The position numbers and the translations under genes are program-made. Of a DNA stretch of 9,327 nt, positions 1 through 5,171 are shown in pieces. Positions within the stretch are counted from its first letter, which is position 1. Every line of letters starts with the position of its first letter. Origin of the DNA: Actinomycetota bacterium (GTDB lineage Bacteria; Actinomycetota; Actinomycetes; Streptosporangiales; Streptosporangiaceae); the NCBI GenBank assembly GCA_003541285.1, contig DPMS01000189.1, positions 1 to 9,327 on the forward strand, read 5' to 3'. The notes under the pieces were generated by a model, which saw only the letters and a list, made by a program, of their open reading frames with translations, ran no database searches and had not been told where the DNA came from.

Positions 1-156
1 GCCGCCCTCGCGGTAGTGCAGGTCGGTGTGGCAGACGCCGCACGCCTGGACGGCGACCAGTGCCTCGCCCGGCCCGGGGTCAGGCACCAGCACGGTGGCG
101 ATTTCGACGGGTTTCCCCTTGCCCCGGGCAATCACGCCCTGCACCTCAGCTGTCAT
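1..156 (-). CDS. S-(hydroxymethyl)mycothiol dehydrogenase (mycothiol-dependent formaldehyde dehydrogenase), 5' part only, cut by the window edge
   Basis: Translating the minus strand from the ATG at 156 gives 52 codons with no stop up to the window edge. The protein begins MTAEVQGVIARGKGKPVEI, continues with VPDPGPGEALVAV, and reaches ACGVCHTDLHYREGG. GVCHTD carries the catalytic zinc cysteine of medium-chain zinc alcohol dehydrogenases. The string CGVCHTDLxYREGG and the V-GVI-R-KG start are typical of the NAD-dependent enzyme that oxidises the formaldehyde adduct of mycothiol to S-formylmycothiol, on the route to formate and CO2. Mycothiol is made only by actinomycetes, so this gene also helps identify the host. 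In-frame ATGs at 174 and 180 are alternative starts; none has a clear Shine-Dalgarno, and 156 best fits the family's N-terminus as I remember it. It is transcribed divergently from the GntR gene. A related zinc alcohol dehydrogenase of other specificity cannot be excluded from 52 residues. Confidence 0.82.
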   Translation of the reverse strand, partial: MTAEVQGVIARGKGKPVEIATVLVPDPGPGEALVAVQACGVCHTDLHYREGG

Positions 157-254
157 CCCGCTATCGTCCAGCATTCTCATGCCTAACGGAAGTTGGGGGG
201 CAGGCCAGTCACGCCCGCATCCGGGTTGCATTACCTCAGATGGCAGAGCGCATT

Positions 255-264
255 TTGGATACAG
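255..264. promoter_or_regulatory. Candidate GntR/FCD operator, TTGGATACAG
   Basis: The ten bases match the TTGTATACAA-type palindrome recognised by many FCD-group GntR regulators at eight of ten positions. A second box of the same kind, TTGTATACCG, lies between the promoter and the start codon of the OOR operon (9100-9109). The placement upstream of the regulator's own gene would fit autoregulation. The site is short and was found by eye, so it is an inference. Confidence 0.35.
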
Positions 265-269
265 GAACC

Positions 270-302
270 GATATGCTATGAGTAGCGGCCGGGCAGCATA
301 TC
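270..302. repeat. Perfect 8-bp inverted repeat upstream of the GntR gene
   Basis: GATATGCT at 270-277 is the exact reverse complement of AGCATATC at 295-302, separated by 17 bases. The start-to-start distance of 25 bp is about two and a half helical turns. AT-rich arms in otherwise GC-rich DNA stand out. It lies 60-92 bases before the regulator's ATG, where operators or a 5'-leader hairpin would be expected. It could be a pair of binding half-sites for the GntR protein or for another regulator of the divergent dehydrogenase. Confidence 0.45.
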
Positions 303-361
303 CTTCTCCAGCGTGTGCAGGCGTGTTTGCCGGAGCCAGCGAGGTGGCCTGGGAGATCAGC

Positions 362-1045
362 ATGACTGTGGACACTGCGCCCGCCGATGAGGTCGGCCCG
401 ATCCGCCCGGTGGAGCGGCCGGTGCCACTGCGGCAGTCGGTCTACGAGGCGATGGTCGAGCTCGTGGTGGCCGGACGGCTGCGGCCCGGCCAGCACCTGG
501 TGGAGACCGAGCTTGCCCGCCAGCTCGGGGTGAGCCGCCAGCCGGTCCGGGAAGCCCTGCACCGGCTGGAAGCGGAAGGCTGGGTTGACCTGCGGCCCAA
601 CCAGGGCGCCTTCGTGCACGTGCCCACCGATCAGGAAGTGGACCAGCTGCTGGACGTCCGTGAACTGCTTGAGGTCGAAACGGCCCGGCTGGCCGCGCGG
701 GCGGCGACCTCTGAGCAGGTGGCCAGGCTGCGCGTGATCTGCCACGAGGGGGAGGCCGCGGTCGAGGCTGGTGACACGGCGCGGTTCGTGACCGTGAACA
801 ACCACTTCCATGCGGAACTGGCCCGGATGGCTGGCAACGCCGTCCTGGCCGAACTGACCGAGATCGTGGGGCGACGGGTGCGCTGGTACTACCGGCTGGT
901 CGCACCCCTGCGCGGGCACGAATCGTGCGCCGAGCACCTCGACCTGGTCGAAGCCATCGAGTGTGGCGACGGGGAGCGGGCCGCCCTGATCGCCGGCAAG
1001 CACACCGAGCGCACCCGGACCGCCTATCACCGGCCGGCTAGCTGA
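362..1045 (+). CDS. GntR-family transcriptional regulator, FCD (FadR-like) subgroup
   Basis: The protein has 227 residues, the usual length for the FCD subgroup. Residues about 22-86 form the winged helix-turn-helix, with the recognition region LARQLGVSRQPVREALHRLE (51-70) and the wing ending in NQGAFV. Residues about 92-222 form the all-helical FCD ligand domain. Its likely metal or acid ligands are visible: Arg100 in DVRELLEVETARLAA, the NHFH motif (His148, His150), His192 and His214. FCD domains often bind small carboxylates through a metal ion. I chose the ATG at 362 because GGGAG lies six bases before it and the GntR domain begins shortly after; the open frame reaches further upstream, but that part is unlike any regulator. 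The gene faces the transporter/OOR cluster convergently and is the only regulator in view. I infer that it controls the OOR operon and perhaps the transporter, with oxalate or a metabolite as effector. The effector itself cannot be read from sequence. Confidence 0.9.
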   Translation: MTVDTAPADEVGPIRPVERPVPLRQSVYEAMVELVVAGRLRPGQHLVETELARQLGVSRQPVREALHRLEAEGWVDLRPNQGAFVHVPTDQEVDQLLDVRELLEVETARLAARAATSEQVARLRVICHEGEAAVEAGDTARFVTVNNHFHAELARMAGNAVLAELTEIVGRRVRWYYRLVAPLRGHESCAEHLDLVEAIECGDGERAALIAGKHTERTRTAYHRPAS

Positions 1046-1063
1046 CGGGGCGGCACGGCCCCG
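1046..1063. terminator. Short GC hairpin after the GntR stop
   Basis: CGGGGC at 1046-1051 pairs with GCCCCG at 1058-1063 around a six-base loop, starting directly after the TGA. There is no T-run, which is common for actinomycete terminators. It lies between two convergent genes (the GntR gene and the 90-residue protein), so it could serve either strand. A six-bp GC stem can arise by chance in this composition. Confidence 0.3.
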
Positions 1064-1111
1064 CACGGCTCTCCTGCCCCCGCTCGCCTGCCCCGCTTAC
1101 CGGTGGTCAGA

Positions 1112-1384
1112 TCAGGGCAGGCGCACCACGCTGACGGGGTCGGGGGCGTATGGATCCTGGGCGTTGTCGACGAGTTCGATCTCGCCGCGATCCGACAGGA
1201 TGTGGAAGGTGCCGTCCGACCGGTACTCGCGGATGACGGTGCTGGTGCCGTCGGCGTGCGTGTAGCACTCCTCCGAGTACAGGTCGGTGGCCTGCTTGCG
1301 CGCATCCACCGCCGCCTCGTCCCGCCATTCGAACCGGTAGGGGGCCAGCGGGAGCCGGAGTTCGTACGGGAAACCCTCAGTCAC
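1112..1384 (-). CDS. Small unrecognised protein (90 aa) downstream of the transporter
   Basis: I do not recognise this family. The frame has strong G/C preference at third positions and a GTG start with GGAG six bases upstream, so it is probably a real gene. The product is acidic and soluble, with no signal peptide or membrane segment. It starts MTEGFPYELRLPLAPYRFEW. The middle looks strand-rich and aromatic (LYSEECYTHADGTSTVIREY, then SDGTFHILSDRGEIELVD), suggesting a small beta fold. It contains a single cysteine, at residue 40. It is read in the same direction as the transporter gene, 128 bases downstream of it, and a large 18-bp inverted repeat sits between them, so co-transcription is uncertain. 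It ends 66 bases from the convergent GntR gene. Its position inside the oxalate locus makes an accessory role possible, but nothing in the sequence shows what it does. Confidence 0.65.
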   Translation of the reverse strand: MTEGFPYELRLPLAPYRFEWRDEAAVDARKQATDLYSEECYTHADGTSTVIREYRSDGTFHILSDRGEIELVDNAQDPYAPDPVSVVRLP

Positions 1385-1433
1385 CGGCTGCTCCGTTCCT
1401 CATGCGGCGCGCCCTGGCGCGGCCGCTCCCTTC

Positions 1434-1485
1434 CATGATCGTGGTGGGTTCTCCGCGGGGGCACATCGAACCCACCACGATCATG
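1434..1485. terminator. Perfect 18-bp inverted repeat, probable (bidirectional) terminator
   Basis: CATGATCGTGGTGGGTTC (1434-1451) is exactly reverse-complemented at 1468-1485 with a 16-base loop. It lies 28 bases past the transporter stop and 50 bases before the 90-residue gene's start. An RNA stem of this length would be very stable and is most simply a transcription terminator or RNA-end protector for the transporter mRNA. There is no T-run on either strand. It may belong to a family of dispersed genomic palindromes. Confidence 0.6.
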
Positions 1486-1496
1486 ATTCAGGCCGG

Positions 1497-1511
1497 CTGA
1501 CCGGCGGTCAG
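1497..1511. terminator. Small hairpin directly after the transporter stop
   Basis: CTGACC (1497-1502) pairs with GGTCAG (1506-1511) around GGC, two bases after the transporter stop codon on the minus strand. With the 18-bp palindrome at 1434-1485 it forms a tandem hairpin arrangement at the transcript's 3' end. Six pairs alone are weak evidence. Confidence 0.3.
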
Positions 1512-1512
1512 G

Positions 1513-2943
1513 CTAGGCGACGGCGGTCCTGGGACTGGCCGCCTTCACCCCAGCGGCACGCTCCATCTGCTCCACGGTCGGCCGCTTGCAGAAGAACACC
1601 AGCGTCAGCGCCGCCAGTGCGCCGAGCGCGGCGCCGAAGAAGAAGCCCAGGATCCAGTGGAAGTGCGCGGTCCCGTACAAGGTCCCGGTCATGATCAGGG
1701 CCGCGACGCCGCCGGCGAAGCTGCCGCCGAGCGCCTTCCACGCGTAGATGGACCCATAGTTGACGGCGTTGTTGGTCTCGCCGTAGTAGTCGGCGACGAG
1801 TGCTGCGGTCATCGGGAAGTTGGCGCCGGACAGGCCACCCGAGATGACCGCGCAGATGACGAACAACGGCGCATTGTGTGCCGACCCCGCGAAGTAGGCC
1901 AGCAGCTGGAACGCGACGTTGCCCGAGTATGCGTAGATCATGGTCCGCCTTCGGCCGATGAATTCGGATATGTATCCGTATACAGGCCGGAAAAGGCCGT
2001 CGGCGAGTGAGAACCCGGCGAAGCCGACCGCGGCCGCGACCGACCCCAGGCCCATCGCCTCCGCGAACCCGTAGTAGTAGGCCACGCCGAACAGGGAGCA
2101 GCCGACATAGAGGGCGTACTGGGCCCCTATCCATTTAGCCTGCGGGGTACGCCACATCTCACCGAGGTTGTAGTGCCGCAGGGCCGGTGGGTTGGACAGC
2201 AGGTCACGGGTGCTGCGCTTCTTCCAGTCGAGCGGGTCGATCTCCTTCGGCCACCAGTTCTTCGGTGGGTCCTTCATGAGGAATCCGGCGACCCCGATGC
2301 CGACGGTCATGATGGCGCCCTGGATGATGATGTATGTCTTGAGCGTGCTCGGGCTCATCGTGCTGGCGCCGCCGCCACTGCTGGCCGCGCCGATGATGAA
2401 GATGAAGGGCACGGCGCCGTAGGCCCAGCCGCCATTGACGAAACCGGTACGCCAGCCCTTCTTCTCGGGGTACCACTTGGCCACGATGTTGATGCAGCTT
2501 GAGTACACCATCCCGGACCCGATGCCGCCGAGCACCGCATACCCGAGATAGGCCTGCCAGATCGACGACGCGGTGGCCAGGATCCCGTAGCCAACGATGC
2601 CGCAGATGAGGCCACCCGCGACCGTCGCCCACCGGACGCTGAGTATCCCGCGGTTACGCAGGACCCCGGTGATGATCTGGATGAACGACTCGAAGATGAC
2701 GAAGAACGAGAACGCCCAGAACACCGGGCCAGGACCCCAGTGGTGGACGGCCGCGAGCGAGCCGTTCAGTGCGCCCCACGTGTACTCGAGCAGGCCGGCC
2801 AGGCACATGGCGAGCCACGCCGCCATGATCGGGACCCAGCGGCCATAGCCCAGAATCTGCTTTGGTGTCTCACCGACCCGGAATACCCGGCCGGTTGTAT
2901 TAGTTACTTCCTGATAGGTGACACTACCGGATGTCGCGCCCAT
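1513..2943 (-). CDS. Oxalate/formate antiporter (OFA)-type MFS transporter, OxlT-like
   Basis: The 476-residue membrane protein has about 12 hydrophobic segments between residues 35 and 452, with a cytoplasmic N-terminal tail of about 33 residues and a hydrophilic central loop (about 223-268). The loop after TM4, AKWYPEKKGWRTGFVNGGWA (155-174), is the classic OFA signature. Two charges lie inside membrane segments: Arg319 in GLFRPVYGYISEF and Lys403 in YAWKALGGSFAGG. They sit where OxlT of Oxalobacter formigenes has its substrate-binding Arg272 and Lys355, as far as I can align by eye. This supports a dicarboxylate such as oxalate as substrate. The neighbouring OOR makes CO2 rather than formate, so a strict oxalate/formate exchange would not close; proton symport or another counter-anion is possible. 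The ATG at 2943 has a weak GGTGG site six bases upstream. The gene lies 380 bases downstream of the OOR operon on the same strand and probably has its own promoter. Confidence 0.88.
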   Translation of the reverse strand: MGATSGSVTYQEVTNTTGRVFRVGETPKQILGYGRWVPIMAAWLAMCLAGLLEYTWGALNGSLAAVHHWGPGPVFWAFSFFVIFESFIQIITGVLRNRGILSVRWATVAGGLICGIVGYGILATASSIWQAYLGYAVLGGIGSGMVYSSCINIVAKWYPEKKGWRTGFVNGGWAYGAVPFIFIIGAASSGGGASTMSPSTLKTYIIIQGAIMTVGIGVAGFLMKDPPKNWWPKEIDPLDWKKRSTRDLLSNPPALRHYNLGEMWRTPQAKWIGAQYALYVGCSLFGVAYYYGFAEAMGLGSVAAAVGFAGFSLADGLFRPVYGYISEFIGRRRTMIYAYSGNVAFQLLAYFAGSAHNAPLFVICAVISGGLSGANFPMTAALVADYYGETNNAVNYGSIYAWKALGGSFAGGVAALIMTGTLYGTAHFHWILGFFFGAALGALAALTLVFFCKRPTVEQMERAAGVKAASPRTAVA

Positions 2944-3323
2944 TGGTCGCCACCGATACCTTTCATACGAGACGTAGGCTGACTCGTTTTTCCAGGCCCG
3001 GCGGATGCAGGGCCGGAGGGTGCAGGGGATGCCCTACCGGAATGGCGGGAATCCGCTGGGTGGTGTATCGGTCCCGGGCGGCCCGGACATTCGGTCCGGG
3101 CCATGACCGCGGGAGGAGCGCAGGGGCACCGGCAGGCTGCCAGCGGCGGCCGGCGCGGCGCCGTCCATCACGCGCTTACCGGGGGGCCGCGCGGACCCGG
3201 CGCCCGGGTGCTGGCTAACATGACCAGGCCGCGGCGTATCCGGTCGTGGCGGGACTCCTGCTTATCCGCCATGTCCGCCTCCAGATTCCAGACTCCGGGC
3301 CGCTGGCCGGTGAGCCTTCCGCC
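2944..3323. other. 380-base gap between the OOR operon and the transporter gene
   Basis: I see no convincing gene here: the open frames on both strands are short, low-complexity and rich in Arg, Pro and Gly. The part nearest the transporter (2944-3000) is less GC-rich, has the sequences GGTATC and CGTATGAAA on the minus strand, and probably holds the transporter's promoter, but no clear -35/-10 pair stands out. A strong 9-bp hairpin lies at 3080-3102. The part 3103-3323 holds nothing I can name. Confidence 0.55.
3080..3102. terminator. Strong 9-bp hairpin between the OOR operon and the transporter
   Basis: GGCCCGGAC (3080-3088) pairs perfectly with GTCCGGGCC (3094-3102) around a five-base loop, ATTCG. 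On the minus strand it lies about 220 bases past the last gene of the OOR operon and about 140 bases before the transporter start. It could end the OOR transcript or act in the transporter's leader. It has no T-run. Confidence 0.5.
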
Positions 3324-3638
3324 CTAGGTTTCCAGTCCGAGCGCTCTGAACAGGGCACTGCGTGCGGGCCCGTCCTCGGCAGCCTCGAAGAGTTCGTCCA
3401 GACCCCAGCCCGCCTCGGTGAGCAGATCCCGGGCCTGGTCGAAAAGGGGTGAGCGGTGCTCCGGCGGCACTGCCTCGAGCACGAGATGACGGACGACCTC
3501 GACGACCGCCTGCTGCATCGCCGCACGTCGCTCGCCCCGTGGCCGGGCAACCCCGGGTATCAGGGGAATGATCGTGCGTGGGTTCGGCGGCGCCGTCCCC
3601 CCAGGGCCAGGGATCGCCTGTCCGTCGGGGCCGCTCAT
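3324..3638 (-). CDS. Small unrecognised protein (104 aa), last gene of the OOR operon
   Basis: I do not recognise this protein. It has two parts. Residues 1-38 are rich in Gly, Pro and Arg and probably disordered. Residues about 39-104 look like three or four helices, with acidic stretches such as DELFEAAEDG and a C-terminal SALFRALGLET. It has no cysteine, signal peptide or membrane segment. The ATG overlaps the upstream gene's TGA in an ATGA arrangement, and GGAG lies six bases before it inside the upstream gene, so translation is probably coupled. Met41 is an alternative start that would leave only the helical part. Its place at the end of a tightly packed operon suggests that it serves the oxidoreductase, for example in assembly, stability or protein-protein contact, but this is inference from position only. 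Confidence 0.7.
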   Translation of the reverse strand: MSGPDGQAIPGPGGTAPPNPRTIIPLIPGVARPRGERRAAMQQAVVEVVRHLVLEAVPPEHRSPLFDQARDLLTEAGWGLDELFEAAEDGPARSALFRALGLET

Positions 3639-3997
3639 GCCGGTCTCCGGTGAAGGGGGCCGCCCTCCACATCGAATGTGTGCGATTCCGGCTCGGTTGG
3701 CAACCCTCTGCGCACACTTTCTTGCGGAGTGCTGCCGTCCGCCAGCCCGGCCAGGTCCGCGCGGAGCCGTTCCATCTCGCCCGGACGGCTCAAGTCGATC
3801 ACTTCGACCAGTGAGAAGGCACGCCCTCCGGGCCTGCCGTCAGCCAGCTGGATGGGGCCAGACTCCGCGAAGACCTCGAAACGCTTGCTGGCAGCCTTCG
3901 GCCCGATCGCCAGCACATAGCGCAGCACGGCCGCGCGGTCAGGCAGGTACCGCTGCTGGTGACCATCATCGAAACAGAGCTGCCAGGGGGTCGGCAT
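3635..3997 (-). CDS. Small unrecognised protein (about 120 aa) downstream of the beta subunit
   Basis: I do not recognise this protein. It starts MPTPWQLCFDDGHQQRYLP, has a mixed helix/strand look through FEVFAESGPI and RAFSLVEVIDL, a probable helix MERLRADLAGLADG, and a polar tail ending HRRPA. The single cysteine (residue 8 of this start) argues against an iron-sulfur protein. I place the start at the ATG at 3997 because AAGGA (4003-4007) is five bases before it; the GTG at 4000 is only two bases from that site. It follows the beta-subunit stop by about 36 bases and overlaps the next gene by four bases, so it belongs to the OOR operon. A dedicated accessory or regulatory role for the oxidoreductase is plausible but unproven. 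Confidence 0.72.
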   Translation of the reverse strand: MPTPWQLCFDDGHQQRYLPDRAAVLRYVLAIGPKAASKRFEVFAESGPIQLADGRPGGRAFSLVEVIDLSRPGEMERLRADLAGLADGSTPQESVRRGLPTEPESHTFDVEGGPLHRRPA

Positions 3998-4002
3998 CAC
4001 GT

Positions 4003-4007
4003 TCCTT
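4003..4007 (-). promoter_or_regulatory. Ribosome binding site that decides the start of the 120-aa protein
   Basis: AAGGA on the minus strand is five bases from the ATG at 3997 and two bases from the GTG at 4000. This makes the ATG the better start. Confidence 0.6.
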
Positions 4008-4033
4008 GGCGGGTAGGGGACAGGAACTGGGGG

Positions 4034-5125
4034 TCAGGCCCCGACGCCGCGGTTCAGCGGCATCGAGTAGGTCTCGTCGCGCAGGCGCAGGTGCTTCTCC
4101 GGGTCCTCACCCGCCCGGAGCTCGGCGGGCACGTCCATCCCGATGTCCTCCCAGTTGCGGTTGGCCTGCACCTGGATGGCCGCGATGTGCTCGGGCAGCA
4201 TGTGGCCGAACCGGCCCTGCATGGCCAGGTAGTCGGTGACCGGGCGCTGCACCGGCGGGTGGAAGTAGTGGTACTTGCGTTCCTCCGGGTCGTATTCCCA
4301 GACCGGGAACAGGCCGGCCTCCACCACCCGGCGGCCGATCTCGACCGTCATCGAGGTCTGGTAGACCCAGCCCTTCTGGCATGGCGTGAAGCAGTGCATG
4401 AACGCGGCGCCATGATGGTTGAGGCCCTTGCGGGTCTTGTTCATCAGGTCGACCGGGTAGCCGACCGTGGTCGTGGCCACGTAACAGTGCGGGTGCCCCT
4501 CGGCCATCATCTTGGCCAGGTTCTTGGGCGGCAGCGATTTGCCTTCCGGGATCGCCTTGCCGAACGGCGTGAACGTGGTCATCCCCGCGTACGGGGTGGT
4601 CGGTGAGACCTGGATGCCGGTGTTGGCGTAGCACTCGTTGTCGTAGCAGATGAACAGCGCGTCGTGATTGCGGTACAGGGCGCCGGAGATCGAGCCGAGC
4701 CCGATGTCGGACGCGCTGCCGTCGCCGGCCATGACGATGATGTTCGGGAAGGGCCCGGGGTGGCGGCCCTTGCGGATCAGCGCCTCGTACCCGGCCGCGA
4801 CGCCGGCGGTGAAGGAGCCGCCGCTGGCGATCGGCGTGTGCGCCCAGGGCACCGTGTACGGGGTGCACAGGTAGGTCGAGTTCGCCACGTACATGCAGCC
4901 GGTCGGCCCGGCCACCACCGTGTCCTGGCCTGCTGCCTTGAGCACCCACCGGTACTCGATGGCGGGCCCGCAACCCGCGCAGGTGCGGTGACCGGCCTGG
5001 TAGGGGTCCTCGTCGGGGAGTTCGGGCAGGTAGTGGCGGTCACGGCCGGCATCGTCGTCGGTCGCGGCGCCGCGGCCTTCCTCCTCCATCAGCGGGAGGT
5101 GCTGGCGGATCACTTCCTTAGCCAT
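4034..5125 (-). CDS. Oxalate oxidoreductase / 2-oxoacid:acceptor oxidoreductase beta subunit (TPP-binding)
   Basis: This 363-residue subunit carries the thiamine pyrophosphate site and one [4Fe-4S] cluster of the enzyme. Four cysteines fit the cluster ligands of the PFOR superfamily beta subunit: Cys49 and Cys52 in CAGCGPAIEYRW, Cys77 in GPTGCMYV, and Cys249 in FTPCQKGW. The TPP motif is seen as AGDGSASDIG (133-142) followed by YDNECYANTG (161-170), which binds the diphosphate and Mg2+. Residues 1-45 form an acidic N-terminal extension before the cysteine pair. The ATG has AAGGAG seven bases upstream. The gene lies 46 bases downstream of alpha in the same operon. With alpha it should form the active site that adds TPP to oxalate, releases CO2 and passes electrons to the clusters. 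The beta subunit alone does not fix the substrate; the oxalate call rests on alpha. Confidence 0.93.
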   Translation of the reverse strand: MAKEVIRQHLPLMEEEGRGAATDDDAGRDRHYLPELPDEDPYQAGHRTCAGCGPAIEYRWVLKAAGQDTVVAGPTGCMYVANSTYLCTPYTVPWAHTPIASGGSFTAGVAAGYEALIRKGRHPGPFPNIIVMAGDGSASDIGLGSISGALYRNHDALFICYDNECYANTGIQVSPTTPYAGMTTFTPFGKAIPEGKSLPPKNLAKMMAEGHPHCYVATTTVGYPVDLMNKTRKGLNHHGAAFMHCFTPCQKGWVYQTSMTVEIGRRVVEAGLFPVWEYDPEERKYHYFHPPVQRPVTDYLAMQGRFGHMLPEHIAAIQVQANRNWEDIGMDVPAELRAGEDPEKHLRLRDETYSMPLNRGVGA

Positions 5126-5171
5126 CAGCGGGCTCCTTGTGCTGTGCCGTGGGGACGGGTCATGGGGGTGG

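Larger units (their letters stand above)
157..361. other. Divergent intergenic region between the dehydrogenase and the GntR regulator
   Basis: This 205-base spacer holds the upstream signals of both flanking genes. It contains a TTGGATACAG box (255-264) and a perfect 8-bp inverted repeat GATATGCT/AGCATATC (270-277 and 295-302), both between the two start codons. A GGGAG ribosome binding site at 351-355 sits six bases before the GntR ATG. I could not find a -35/-10 pair that I would defend for either gene; TATGCT at 272-277 is the best -10 candidate for the regulator but has no good -35 partner. No small gene is supported here. Confidence 0.6.

Noticed and set aside
26..361. Extended N-terminus for the GntR protein, since the frame is open from 26
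   Set aside because: The upstream part overlaps the divergent dehydrogenase gene and its spacer and resembles no regulator. The ATG at 362 has a good ribosome site and gives the normal family length.
2931..3327. Short plus-strand frames of 74-95 codons in the gap between operon and transporter
   Set aside because: They are Arg/Pro/Gly-rich with no convincing ribosome site and no recognisable motif, as expected of random open frames at high GC.
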